44,754 nucleotides of DNA from Chloroflexota bacterium (GTDB lineage: Bacteria; Chloroflexota; Dormibacteria; CF-121). The stretch covers positions 1 to 44,754 of the forward strand of contig VBEN01000111.1 of NCBI GenBank assembly GCA_005881175.1, in the 5' to 3' direction. This document shows positions 1 through 8,165 of the stretch, in pieces; position 1 is the stretch's first letter, and each line of letters opens with the position of its first letter. Position numbers and translations under genes: made by a program. The notes under the pieces are model-generated. The model did not search any database. It had not been told where the DNA came from and saw nothing but the letters and a program-made list of their open reading frames with translations.

Positions 1-530
1 TCGATCGGTAGCAAGCGCCTGCTCGGCGTCCCGCGGCCGTCCACAACAAGCGCAGTCACGGTACCGGAGGATGGGTCGAAACACACCAGCCGCAGCTTGC
101 CCAGGCGTTTGCCCTCGGCGCTGACGACGGTCGCGTCCTGGCGCAGCGTCGGAACGTCATCGCGCGGCTCGTCCAAAGGCGGTTCCGGCCACCGCTCGGC
201 GAGCCGCAACACCTTCCCATCGGCTGACACGATCGCACTCGCCGGCACCGCCCGGCCTTCCAGGCCGCTGGCCAGCTCAACATCCTGGAGTTCCCGGCTA
301 TCCGGCCGCAGCTGTACCGCCCGCACGCGGCCGCGGACATTGCCGAACACCTCCGCATCGCCACCCAGGAGGATCTCGTCGCGCCGACCGCCAGAGTCGG
401 ACGTCGTAGCGCCCGCCGCCGAGAGGCGAACCGCAACGCCGCCGGGGCGAAGGGACATCACCAGGCCGGCGGCTGCGATCGCGACCACCCAGGCCCCCAT
501 GATGATGATGGCCAGCAGATTCAGGTCCAT
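1..530 (-). CDS. Membrane-anchored PRC-barrel-like protein (partial)
   Basis: The frame is open from an ATG at 530 to the left window edge, so only about 176 N-terminal residues are visible. Residues 4-25 form one hydrophobic segment (NLLAIIIMGAWVVAIAAAG), so the protein is probably anchored with the rest soluble. Two PRC-barrel-like stretches follow, one around AEVFGNVRGRVRAVQL and one around VVSAEGKRLGKLRLV, each with the small beta-strand pattern and a GK/GR turn. PRC domains bind partner proteins or RNA, or sense at the membrane; no specific role can be read here. The start lies 11 nt after the ureohydrolase stop, so it is probably the last visible gene of that operon. There is no clear Shine-Dalgarno. 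Confidence 0.6.
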   Translation of the reverse strand, partial: MDLNLLAIIIMGAWVVAIAAAGLVMSLRPGGVAVRLSAAGATTSDSGGRRDEILLGGDAEVFGNVRGRVRAVQLRPDSRELQDVELASGLEGRAVPASAIVSADGKVLRLAERWPEPPLDEPRDDVPTLRQDATVVSAEGKRLGKLRLVCFDPSSGTVTALVVDGRGTPSRRLLPI

Positions 531-541
531 GACTCAGCGCA

Positions 542-1516
542 TTATGCCGGAGCGGGTCCGGGCACGCCCTGCTGATCACGCCGGCAAAGGGCGATCAACG
601 CCAGGAATTCGTGCAGCAGCGTGCCGGCCAGCAGCGACGTGACTTCGCCGGAGTCGTACTGCGGCTGCACCTCGACCAGGTCGAAGCCGACGAACTCGAC
701 GTCGCGCAATCCGCGGACCAGCCTGAGGGCGTCGCGGCTGCTGGGGCCGCCGACCTCCGGCGTGCCGGTCCCCGGGGCGAAGCCCGGATCCACGAAGTCG
801 ATATCAAAAGTGAGAAAGACGGGGCCGGACCCGATCCGCTGTTTGACCTCGGCCACGACCGCCTCGATACCGCGCTGCAGCAATTCCTCGGTAGGGATCA
901 GGTGGAGTCCGAGCGCTCGAGCTCCGCCGCGATCCTCGGAGCCATACAGCGACCCGCGGATGCCGAGTTGCACGGCGCGCCTGGTGTCGATCAGCCCTTC
1001 CTCGATCGCACGCTTACACCAGGTGCCATGGGTATAGTGCTCGCCCCAGTAGCTGTCCCAGGTATCGGTGTGGGAGTCGAAATCGATGAGTCCGACAGGG
1101 CCGTGGCGCGCGGCGACGGCCCGCAGCTCCCCCAGCGTGATGGCATGGTCACCGCCGATCGCGAGTGGGACGACGCCGGCCTCGAGGATCGGACGCAGTC
1201 CATCGACCATCACCTGATAGCTGGCCTGGATGTTGCCCGGGACGACGGACAGGTCGCCGGCGTCCACTACCGAGAGGTGCTCGAAGATCTCGATCTCGTG
1301 TTCGACGTGGAATGGGCGCAGCAGGCGCGATGCTTCCCGAATAGCGGCCGGCCCGAAGCGGCCGCCCACCCGGTAGCTGACCCCGGTGTCGAATGGGATG
1401 CCGAGGATAGCCGCGTCGACGCCGCTCATGTCGCTGACCTGGGGCAGGCGCATGAAGCTGCCGATGCCGGTGAAGCGCGGCGCCTTCATGGCGTCGACCG
1501 GCCGGTATCTAGGCAC
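542..1516 (-). CDS. Ureohydrolase, agmatinase/guanidino-acid hydrolase family
   Basis: This is a 324-residue arginase-fold hydrolase that would release urea from a guanidino substrate at a binuclear metal centre. All metal ligands are visible: H124 in GGDH, D147/H149/D151 in DFDSHTD, and D238/D240 in FDIDFVDP. The APGTGTPEVGG substrate loop follows. The GTG start at 1516 is chosen because RPVDA ahead of PRFTG is family-conserved; it overlaps the ATPase stop by 8 nt. Family members act on agmatine, guanidinobutyrate, guanidinopropionate or free guanidine, and the sequence alone does not decide between them. Coupling to a nitrate/sulfonate-type ABC transporter suggests the imported solute is the substrate (inference). 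No nickel-insertion genes (hypA/hypB type) are in the window. Confidence 0.9.
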   Translation of the reverse strand: MPRYRPVDAMKAPRFTGIGSFMRLPQVSDMSGVDAAILGIPFDTGVSYRVGGRFGPAAIREASRLLRPFHVEHEIEIFEHLSVVDAGDLSVVPGNIQASYQVMVDGLRPILEAGVVPLAIGGDHAITLGELRAVAARHGPVGLIDFDSHTDTWDSYWGEHYTHGTWCKRAIEEGLIDTRRAVQLGIRGSLYGSEDRGGARALGLHLIPTEELLQRGIEAVVAEVKQRIGSGPVFLTFDIDFVDPGFAPGTGTPEVGGPSSRDALRLVRGLRDVEFVGFDLVEVQPQYDSGEVTSLLAGTLLHEFLALIALCRRDQQGVPGPAPA

Positions 1517-2300
1517 GCGCCAGCTCGGACTCGACTGCCTTCATGCTCTCCTCGTGGATGATGCCCACCACCTGGTTGCGCAGCTCGTTGAAGTGCATCG
1601 TCTTCAACGTATCGAAGCTGCGGGGGCGAGGGATATCCACGGTGAGCGTGGTCCGGATCCGGCCCGGCCGGGTCGTCATCACATAGATCACATCGCCGAG
1701 GAAGATCGCCTCGTCGATATCGTGCGTGACGAACAGGACGGTCTTCCGATACCGCTGCCAGAGGTCGGTCAGCAGTTCCTGCATGATCTGGCGGGTCAGG
1801 GCGTCCAGGGCGCCGAACGGCTCGTCCATCAACAGCACCTGCGGATCGTTGGCCAGCGCCCGCGCGATGGCGACTCGCTGCTTCATCCCGCCCGACAAGG
1901 CCTTCGGAAACGCGTCGGCGAAGCCGTCCAGCTTCATCAGGTTGATCAATTCACTCGATTGACGATTTCGTTCGGCCTTCGGTGTTCGTTTGATCTCGAG
2001 ACCGAACTCGATGTTGCGCCGAACCGACAGCCACGGATACAGCGAATACGATTGGAAAACCATGCCCCGGTCGGCGCCCGGCGTGAATGCCGGGTTCCCG
2101 TCCACCAGCACCTCACCCTCCGTCGGTGTGACGAGACCGGCCGCGACGCTCAGGAGGGTCGACTTGCCGCAACCTGAGGGACCGACGAGACAGGCGAACT
2201 GTCCGTCGGGTACCGTCAGCGAGATCCGCTCGAGGGCACGAACCTCGCCGCGGCGGGTCTTGAAACGCATGGCGACGTCAACGAAGCGGATCTCACTCAC
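1509..2300 (-). CDS. ABC transporter ATPase, SsuB/TauB/NrtD type
   Basis: This 263-residue nucleotide-binding subunit powers import through the adjacent permease. Walker A (GPSGCGKST), the Q-loop, the signature LSGGMKQR and Walker B (VLLMDEPFGALD), plus a FVTHDIDEA switch region, are all intact. It starts at GTG 2300, overlapping the permease stop in a GTGA junction, which indicates translational coupling; an upstream in-frame ATG at 2333 would put a non-homologous stretch ahead of SEIRF. The family imports nitrate, sulfonates, taurine, pyrimidine precursors and some guanidino compounds. Substrate choice lies in the binding protein, not here. Confidence 0.92.
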   Translation of the reverse strand: MSEIRFVDVAMRFKTRRGEVRALERISLTVPDGQFACLVGPSGCGKSTLLSVAAGLVTPTEGEVLVDGNPAFTPGADRGMVFQSYSLYPWLSVRRNIEFGLEIKRTPKAERNRQSSELINLMKLDGFADAFPKALSGGMKQRVAIARALANDPQVLLMDEPFGALDALTRQIMQELLTDLWQRYRKTVLFVTHDIDEAIFLGDVIYVMTTRPGRIRTTLTVDIPRPRSFDTLKTMHFNELRNQVVGIIHEESMKAVESELARA

Positions 2301-3163
2301 GCGTGGACCTTCTCGACATACGGGAAGGCCCATCGGTGGATGCCGGCGAAGATGGCGTCGGTGATGAGTCCCAGCAGGCCGATCGTCAGGATGGCGGCGA
2401 TGATCCGGTCGGCCCGGAGGAACCGCTCCGAGATGAGGATGAAGCTACCGATTCCTCGCTCGGCCGCCACCAGCTCGGCGACGATCAGATAGGTCCACGC
2501 CCAGCCCATGGTGATCCGCAGCGCGTCCACAACTTCGGGAAATGTCGCCGGGAGGAAGACTTTGTAAAAGACCGTCCAGCGGGACGCGCCCAGGGTGTAG
2601 GCAACGCTCAGCATCTCTGCGGGAACCCGGTGGGCGATATCCATCACCATCAGGACCAGCTGGAAGAAGACGCCGATCCAGATGACGGTCAGCTTTTCAT
2701 CTTCACCCAGGCCCTGCAGCAGTATCAGCAGGGGGATGAAGGCGGAGGCCGGCATATAGCGAATGGCATTGATCGGCGGCTGAAAGAACGCTCGGACCAC
2801 CTCGAACGATCCCATCAGCAGGCCGAGAGGAACGGCCATGGCGGCGGCGATCAGGAACCCCGCCACGATCCGAAAGGTGCTCCAGCCGACGTCGCCCAGG
2901 AAGTGCTGGTGCTGCACCATTCCAATCCAGGCGGCGACCACCGCCGCCGGATTCGGCAGGAATAGCGGGTTGTCGATCAGGCCTGAACCCAGGGTCCAGA
3001 GGACCAGGATGACGATGAAACTGCCGATGCCAAGCGTCAGCCGCGCTTGCCGCGGAATGGCCTGCTTGGGTGTGAGATAGGTCCGAAGGAAGCCGCGGCG
3101 CCGGCGCGCCACCGTACGGGCTGACGCCGGCGCCGCCTGGGTTACCGGAGCTGGCTCGTGCAC
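2297..3163 (-). CDS. ABC transporter permease, SsuC/TauC/NrtB type
   Basis: This is a 288-residue inner-membrane subunit. After a basic, Ala/Pro-rich cytoplasmic N-terminus there are about six hydrophobic segments (the first near residues 45-65). The cytoplasmic EAA-type coupling loop that contacts the ATPase lies around YTLGASRWTVFYKVFLPAT, followed by DALRITMGWAWTYLIVAE, both typical of the nitrate/sulfonate/taurine permease family. The GTG start at 3163 follows the binding-protein stop by 6 nt. Its stop overlaps the ATPase start. Confidence 0.92.
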   Translation of the reverse strand: MHEPAPVTQAAPASARTVARRRRGFLRTYLTPKQAIPRQARLTLGIGSFIVILVLWTLGSGLIDNPLFLPNPAAVVAAWIGMVQHQHFLGDVGWSTFRIVAGFLIAAAMAVPLGLLMGSFEVVRAFFQPPINAIRYMPASAFIPLLILLQGLGEDEKLTVIWIGVFFQLVLMVMDIAHRVPAEMLSVAYTLGASRWTVFYKVFLPATFPEVVDALRITMGWAWTYLIVAELVAAERGIGSFILISERFLRADRIIAAILTIGLLGLITDAIFAGIHRWAFPYVEKVHA

Positions 3164-3169
3164 GAGCCC

Positions 3170-4168
3170 TTACAAGTTGTTGATGAAACTTGGATCGACC
3201 GCATCGTTGGGCGACACGACCTTGTCAATCTTGCCCTGGTCCTTCCAGAACTCGGCCGCCGCCTTGACGTTGTCGTAGATTTTTCCGTGGCTGCTGCTCG
3301 TTCCCATGACCTCTTTGCCTTTGCTCAGGTCGAACAGGGTCATGGTGCTGAGATCCGCCTTCACGTCATCCGACGACTCGCCGACTGCGTCGCCGATGAC
3401 CTTGAGGGCCTCGGTCTGGTTTTGCTGCATCCAGGTGAAGGCGTCGTAGTACGCCTTCATGAAGTCCTTGACTGTATCCGGATACTTCTGCACGAAATCC
3501 TTGCGGAAGGCGAAGCTGTCCATGATCAGGTCCGGATATTCCTTGGAGGAGACCAGGATGTGGCCGTCCGTCCGGGTCTTGGCCTTGCTCAGCCAGGGCT
3601 CCCACGTGACCGCCACGTCGACCTTGGAGGCGACGAAGGCGGCCCCGGCCTCGCCCGACTTCATGTTCTGCTCCTTGACATCGGAGAGCGACAGCCCTTT
3701 GTCCTTGAGCACCTGCGCCAGGAACCATTCGGAGACTGAGCCCTGATTGACCGCGACGGTCTTGCCCTTGAGGTCAGCCACGCTCTGGATGGTGTTCTTG
3801 GCCAGAATTCCGTCACCACCGACCGACGCATCGATCGGAAAGACCTCGATGGCCGGGACGCCATTGGACTGCTGACGGGCAAAGGCGTCGACGGTTGAGG
3901 CCATCCCTTCCAGCCGGCCAGCCGTCAGGGCGATGAAGCGGTCATTTGGATCTTCGACATCCTTGAAATTGACATTGAGGCCGTGACTCTTCCAGATGCC
4001 TTTGCTATTGGCCAGGTAGATGAGGGCGTATCCGGTCCAGGTCGACGAAGCGATATGGATGGTCCCATTGAATTTGCCGCCACCGCCGGCGGTGTTCTGG
4101 GCCCCGCAGGCGGACAGGACAAACGCGAGCATCGTGAATAGAGGTAGGAGCGACCGCTTTGCGAACAT
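3170..4168 (-). CDS. ABC substrate-binding lipoprotein, NMT1/SsuA-like
   Basis: This 332-residue extracytoplasmic binding protein is the first gene of the uptake operon. The ATG at 4168 is chosen because it begins a clean lipoprotein signal (MFAKRSLLPL, hydrophobic core, lipobox LSAC with Cys21) and follows a strong GGGAGGGG ribosome site; a longer frame to 4207 adds a non-signal stretch. A Gly-rich linker follows the Cys. The mature part is a two-lobe type II binding fold with IHIASSTWTGYALIYLANSKG near its start, as in proteins for sulfonates, taurine, nitrate or thiamine precursors. The downstream ureohydrolase makes a guanidino ligand plausible (inference). Confidence 0.9.
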   Translation of the reverse strand: MFAKRSLLPLFTMLAFVLSACGAQNTAGGGGKFNGTIHIASSTWTGYALIYLANSKGIWKSHGLNVNFKDVEDPNDRFIALTAGRLEGMASTVDAFARQQSNGVPAIEVFPIDASVGGDGILAKNTIQSVADLKGKTVAVNQGSVSEWFLAQVLKDKGLSLSDVKEQNMKSGEAGAAFVASKVDVAVTWEPWLSKAKTRTDGHILVSSKEYPDLIMDSFAFRKDFVQKYPDTVKDFMKAYYDAFTWMQQNQTEALKVIGDAVGESSDDVKADLSTMTLFDLSKGKEVMGTSSSHGKIYDNVKAAAEFWKDQGKIDKVVSPNDAVDPSFINNL

Positions 4169-4260
4169 GGAATCCCCTCCCAGGGCAGACTCAGCGCCGC
4201 GAACCAACAGCGGCCTCGGCGGCGCCGGCGCGGGGCCGCGAGCCCCTATGCTAGCTCATT
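4169..4260. promoter_or_regulatory. Divergent promoter region, transporter operon / LLM gene
   Basis: These 92 bp separate two divergent starts. On the minus strand a GGGAGGGG ribosome site sits 5 nt before the binding-protein ATG, and a GGGGC-TCGCG-GCCCC hairpin could form in its leader. On the plus strand TATGCT (4247-4252) ends 8 nt before the LLM ATG, with no Shine-Dalgarno, which fits a leaderless mRNA. I see no convincing -35 box and no guanidine riboswitch signature. Confidence 0.4.
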
Positions 4261-5037
4261 ATGCCGCCGCTTAGATTCGGGCTCAAGAACTCCGGCCAGG
4301 CGACCACCATCGAGGCGCTTCGCGATGTCTGGCGGATTGCCGACGAAGGCGGTTTCGACCATCTCTGGGATTTCGACCACTTCGCATCGATCGGTGCCGA
4401 TGGCACGGCGCGGCCGGTCTATGAAGGCTGGTCGCTGCTGGCGGCGATCGCGGCGTCGACTCGACGCGTCCGATTCGGTTGCATGGTGACGGGCAACACC
4501 TATCGCCACCCGGTGGTGCTGGCCAAGATGGCGGTGACGGTCGATCACCTTTCCGGCGGACGGCTGGAGTTCGGCGTCGGCGCCGCCTGGGCGGAGGCCG
4601 AACACCAGATGTACGGAATCGAGGGCCTCGATCATCGAGTCGGGCGGCTTCGTGAGTCGCTGGACGCGATGATCTCGCTCTGGACAAACGAGCGCACCAC
4701 CCTTGAAGGTCGTTACTACCACTTCAAAGACGCCGTCGCCACTCCCAAACCGATCCAGAAACCGCATCCGCCGATCTGGATCGGGGCCGGTGGCGATCAG
4801 ATGATGAGGGTGGTGGCTCACTACGCCGATGTCTGGAACAGCGCCGGAGGTCCCGGCCCCGATGCGGCTCGCGAGCAGAGCCGCAAGCTGGACGAGGTGT
4901 GTCAGCAGGTTGGACGTGACCCGGCGACGATCCGCCGCTCCATCCAGCATATGTGGGACGGCCGCGACCGCGGCAAGCTCGTCGACCTGGTGGGCCGCTA
5001 CCTGGAGGCCGGCTTCACCGAGCAAATCATCAACTGA
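4261..5037 (+). CDS. LLM-class (luciferase-like) oxidoreductase, C-terminus short
   Basis: This 258-residue TIM-barrel flavin/F420-type oxidoreductase has the family's N-terminal LRFGLKNS, the FGCMVTGNTYRHP strand, the LSGGRLEFGVGAAW motif and PHPPIWIGAGG. The substrate cannot be predicted. The reading frame stops abruptly after GFTEQIIN, where relatives usually continue about 20-25 residues, and the next gene (PxpB) lacks its own N-terminus. A deletion may therefore have fused the neighbourhood. The promoter looks leaderless. Confidence 0.8.
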   Translation: MPPLRFGLKNSGQATTIEALRDVWRIADEGGFDHLWDFDHFASIGADGTARPVYEGWSLLAAIAASTRRVRFGCMVTGNTYRHPVVLAKMAVTVDHLSGGRLEFGVGAAWAEAEHQMYGIEGLDHRVGRLRESLDAMISLWTNERTTLEGRYYHFKDAVATPKPIQKPHPPIWIGAGGDQMMRVVAHYADVWNSAGGPGPDAAREQSRKLDEVCQQVGRDPATIRRSIQHMWDGRDRGKLVDLVGRYLEAGFTEQIIN

Positions 5038-5076
5038 ACGCTTAGCAGCACGGTCGATTCCGCTGTCCTGGGCGAG

Positions 5077-5631
5077 GTGCTATCGCTCGATCGCGCCCTG
5101 AAGGATCGACGGCTTCAGGGGCTCATCGGCACGGTCACGGCGTATGGGTCGCTCCTCTGCCACTACGATCCCGCGGTCACGAGCGCAGACCGCCTACAAG
5201 AAGTGATTCGAGAGTTCGAGGGACGGCCGTCCACGTCATTTCCGCTCGCACCGATCGTCGATGTTCCAACGCTCTACGACGGGCCCGACCTTGCCGATGT
5301 TGCGATGGCGACGAATCTTCCGCCGGCTCAGGTTATCGACCGGCATGCCGATCGGGAGTATCTCGTCTATTGCGTCGGCTTCGCGCCCGGGTTCACCTAC
5401 TGCGGCGAGCTGCCCCCTGAACTTGCTGTCCCCCGTAAGGCGTCGCCCCGACGGTCTGTCCCAGCAGGCTCGGTAGCGATCGCCGGTCGCCAGACCGGCA
5501 TTTATGCCGTGGAAAGTCCCGGTGGCTGGAACCTCATCGGCCGAACGGACCTGAGGCTCTTTGATCCGGCGGCCGATCCGCCGGCGCGCTTCAAGCCCGG
5601 GGACCGCCTCCGGTTCGTCCCAGTCCTGTGA
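5077..5631 (+). CDS. pxpB: 5-oxoprolinase subunit B (PxpB/KipI-like), N-terminus short
   Basis: PxpB works with PxpC and PxpA to hydrolyse 5-oxoproline to glutamate using ATP. The C-terminal cyclophilin-like domain is clear: GFAPGFTYCGELP, the PRKASPRRSVPAGSVAIAG run and the GGWNLIGRT motif. It is only 184 residues; relatives are roughly 210-240. The codons from 5038 to 5076 are in frame and read as PxpB-like sequence (TVDSAVLGEV), but the LLM stop at 5035-5037 lies in this same frame. The first beta-strand of the family is therefore missing. GTG 5077 is the only ordinary start. No pxpA gene is in the window. Confidence 0.8.
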   Translation: MLSLDRALKDRRLQGLIGTVTAYGSLLCHYDPAVTSADRLQEVIREFEGRPSTSFPLAPIVDVPTLYDGPDLADVAMATNLPPAQVIDRHADREYLVYCVGFAPGFTYCGELPPELAVPRKASPRRSVPAGSVAIAGRQTGIYAVESPGGWNLIGRTDLRLFDPAADPPARFKPGDRLRFVPVL

Positions 5632-6533
5632 TCGAGGTCATCAGCGGAGGACGCTGGACTACGATCCAGGACCGTGGACGGCCCGGCCGCGAGCGCTTCG
5701 GGATTCCCCCCGGTGGTTTCGCCGACTGGTTCGCCGCCGCCGTCGCGAACCGGCTGGTGGGCAATCATCGCGATGCCGCGCTGCTCGAGTGCACGGCTTC
5801 CGGCCCATCGCTGCGATTCGATTCGGACGGTATGGTCGCGGTCACCGGAGCTCACGCCGCCGGCGAAGACGGTTGGATAACGCGAGTGATGACTCGTGGC
5901 TCCGCGCTTGCCATCGGCGCGATCGGTGCGGGATTACGAACCTACGTTGCCGTGCGGGGCGGCATCGAGGTACCGATTGTCCTTGGCAGCCGGTCGTACT
6001 GTCAGCGCGGGGCTTTCGGTGGCGGCTTCGGCCGGCCGTTGGCCCAGGGCGATCGCCTCACCGTCGGCGCCTTGATCGATGGAGAGCCGCTGGCGACGGC
6101 CTGGCCGGCCGATCACCGCCTACCAATGGGCAGTCCGTGGGAGGTTCGCGTCATCGGCGGTCCGCATGCGGACGCTTTTGACGGTTTCGCCCTCCAGCGG
6201 TTGACGGCCGTCGCGTGTCGGGTCACCCCGGAGCTCGATCGGATGGGCGTGCGATTGGACACACCCAGTCTCCGGCTGCGCGGGGACGAAATTACTACCG
6301 TCCCGATGAGCGCCGGGGCGATCCAGGTCACGTCCGCCGGCCAGCTGATCGTGGGCCTGGCCGATCATCCAACGACCGGGGGCTACCCGGTGATTGCGAC
6401 CGTGATCACCGCCGACCTGCCCCTCCTCGCGCAGGCGCGGCCGGGAGACACGGTGCGCTTCCGCGAGGTCGACCTGACCGAGGCGGAACGGGCTCGCCGA
6501 CGTCTGACCGACTGGCTCGACCCGGACGGATAA
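5628..6533 (+). CDS. pxpC: 5-oxoprolinase subunit C (PxpC/KipA-like)
   Basis: This 301-residue biotin-carboxylase-associated AHS2 domain protein pairs with PxpB. The diagnostic start IEVISGGRWTTIQDRGRPG and the GIPPGGFADW motif are present, as are the later LDRMGVRL and DHPTTGGYPVIATV motifs. It begins at GTG 5628 in a GTGA overlap with pxpB, implying coupled translation and a stable heterodimer. It has normal length and no visible damage, unlike its partner. Confidence 0.92.
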   Translation: MIEVISGGRWTTIQDRGRPGRERFGIPPGGFADWFAAAVANRLVGNHRDAALLECTASGPSLRFDSDGMVAVTGAHAAGEDGWITRVMTRGSALAIGAIGAGLRTYVAVRGGIEVPIVLGSRSYCQRGAFGGGFGRPLAQGDRLTVGALIDGEPLATAWPADHRLPMGSPWEVRVIGGPHADAFDGFALQRLTAVACRVTPELDRMGVRLDTPSLRLRGDEITTVPMSAGAIQVTSAGQLIVGLADHPTTGGYPVIATVITADLPLLAQARPGDTVRFREVDLTEAERARRRLTDWLDPDG

Positions 6534-6579
6534 GGCCATACTATTTTCTAAGGGCGCACGAACGGAAAGGAGGCTGCCT

Positions 6580-7476
6580 ATGCTGAGTCACGCCGTCAAC
6601 CGTTTTATCGACCGGCAACGCTGGCTGGAACCGGTCGCCGATTTCCTGCAGAAAGTGGTTGGTGGCTTCTATAAAGTGCTCGGTGCCCCGGGTCACGGGC
6701 TGAAGACCTTCGTGCACGGCACCTGGTTGGGCCATCCGCTCCATCCCGTCATCACCGACATCCCGCTCGGCGCCTGGACACTCGCCGTCCTCTTCGACAT
6801 CATCTATCTCTTCAATCGGAGCCAGGCCTGGAGCTCCGCCGCTGATGTAACGATCCTGGTCGGGATCCTCGCCGCTCTCGGCGCGGCCGTCACCGGGTAT
6901 ACGGACTGGAACGAGACGGTCGACCGTGAGCGTCGCGTTGGAATTGCTCATGGCCTGATCAACACCGTCGTCCTCGTTGTCTACCTGGTTTCCTGGCTCG
7001 TCCGGCTGACCGGCGGCAGTCGGGGTCTTGCCATCATCCTGGCCCTGATCGGCTACGCGCTGGTGATCTCCGCCGCCTACCTCGGTGGCGAGATGGTCTT
7101 CTCCATTGGGACGGGCGTCAATCATCACGCCTGGCAAGCCGTACCGGAAAAGTTCACGAAGGTCCTGCTGGAGGGCCGGCTAAGCGAGGGAATGCTGATC
7201 AAGGCGATGGCCGGTGATACCCCCATCCTCCTCTACAAGAAAGGCGATACGGTCTGCGCGATCAGCGAGACCTGCTCGCACGCGGGTGGGCCCCTCTCGG
7301 AAGGCGAGCTCGACGGCAACCTCGTCCAGTGCCCCTGGCACGCGTCCCGGTTTGACATTTGTACCGGACAGGTCCGGGGCGGCCCCGCCACCGTCAGCCA
7401 GGTCCGTTACGAAACCCGAATACAAAATGGTCAGATCGAGGTGCGGCGGTCCGAAGATACACTGCAACCGAACTGA
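6580..7476 (+). CDS. DUF2231 membrane domain fused to Rieske [2Fe-2S] domain
   Basis: This is a 298-residue membrane redox protein. Residues 1-180 are DUF2231-like: a HPLHPVITDIPLGAW motif and four hydrophobic segments. Residues 205-290 form a Rieske ferredoxin domain with ligands Cys232/His234 (CSHAGG) and Cys251/His254 (CPWH). A strong AAGGAGG ribosome site precedes ATG 6580. The fusion is common in soil actinobacterial and Chloroflexota-like genomes, usually with unknown partner. Its stop overlaps the folE start by one base, so it may supply electrons to, or simply be co-regulated with, the pterin genes (inference). Confidence 0.88.
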   Translation: MLSHAVNRFIDRQRWLEPVADFLQKVVGGFYKVLGAPGHGLKTFVHGTWLGHPLHPVITDIPLGAWTLAVLFDIIYLFNRSQAWSSAADVTILVGILAALGAAVTGYTDWNETVDRERRVGIAHGLINTVVLVVYLVSWLVRLTGGSRGLAIILALIGYALVISAAYLGGEMVFSIGTGVNHHAWQAVPEKFTKVLLEGRLSEGMLIKAMAGDTPILLYKKGDTVCAISETCSHAGGPLSEGELDGNLVQCPWHASRFDICTGQVRGGPATVSQVRYETRIQNGQIEVRRSEDTLQPN

Positions 7477-8165
7477 TGGCGGAGAGAAATCTTGAAACCA
7501 CGGTCGGCGACTTGCGCGACGATGACGTCGAGGGTCGCGACTGGGAGCGCGTTCGCCCGCGCGGCATCAGCGCCGCCGACTGGCAGAGGTTTGAGGGCTA
7601 CATGACCGAGATCCTGCAGGCCCTCGGCATGAAACTCGACACTCCGGGCACCAAAAGGACCCCGTATCGCTACCTGAGGGCGATGTTCGAGTCGACGGAG
7701 GGGTACGAGGGCGACTCCAAGCTGGTCACCGCGTTCCCCACTGAATGCGAAGGCGGCCCCGACTGCGAGGTCAGCCAGGTGATCGATGGTCCGATCCCCT
7801 TTTACGCCCTGTGCGAGCACCACGCCTTTCCTTTTTTTGGACATGCCTACGTCGGCTACATCGCCCACGAGCACATCATCGGGATCTCCAAATTGACCCG
7901 TTTGGTCCGGCTGTTTGCCCGGCGCTTCACCGTGCAGGAACGGATGGGCAGGGAGATCACCGAGGCGCTATCGCGGGTACTGCAGGCGCATGGGGTGGCG
8001 GTCTACCTCGAGGCGATCCACCTCTGCACTCAGATGCGTGGCGTGCGTGAGTCCGAATCGACGACACGCACCACCTTCTGGCGGGGCAACTACGAGTCGA
8101 ATCCCGAGCTGCGCGAGGAATTTCTGAACATCGCCCGGGCGCGTGCCAACGGGCATCTTTCCTGA
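7476..8165 (+). CDS. folE: GTP cyclohydrolase I
   Basis: This 229-residue enzyme converts GTP to dihydroneopterin triphosphate, the first step of folate and pterin synthesis. Zinc ligands Cys113/His116 (ALCEHH) and Cys184 (HLCTQMRG) are present, with the HEHIIGISKLTRLV and RRFTVQER motifs. The ATG at 7476 shares its first base with the stop of the Rieske gene. The N-terminal about 30 residues are acidic and variable. It is followed in a CTGA junction by a DHFR-fold reductase and then an SDR, so a reduced-pterin operon is plausible. Confidence 0.95.
   Translation: MAERNLETTVGDLRDDDVEGRDWERVRPRGISAADWQRFEGYMTEILQALGMKLDTPGTKRTPYRYLRAMFESTEGYEGDSKLVTAFPTECEGGPDCEVSQVIDGPIPFYALCEHHAFPFFGHAYVGYIAHEHIIGISKLTRLVRLFARRFTVQERMGREITEALSRVLQAHGVAVYLEAIHLCTQMRGVRESESTTRTTFWRGNYESNPELREEFLNIARARANGHLS

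Noticed and set aside
611-1561. Long plus-strand open frame opposite the ureohydrolase
   Set aside because: It is antisense to a gene with full metal-ligand motifs; its sequence is low-complexity, typical of high-GC shadow frames.
4169-4260. Guanidine riboswitch before the transporter operon
   Set aside because: No paired ACGR loops or ykkC-type conserved stems; only one simple hairpin is visible.
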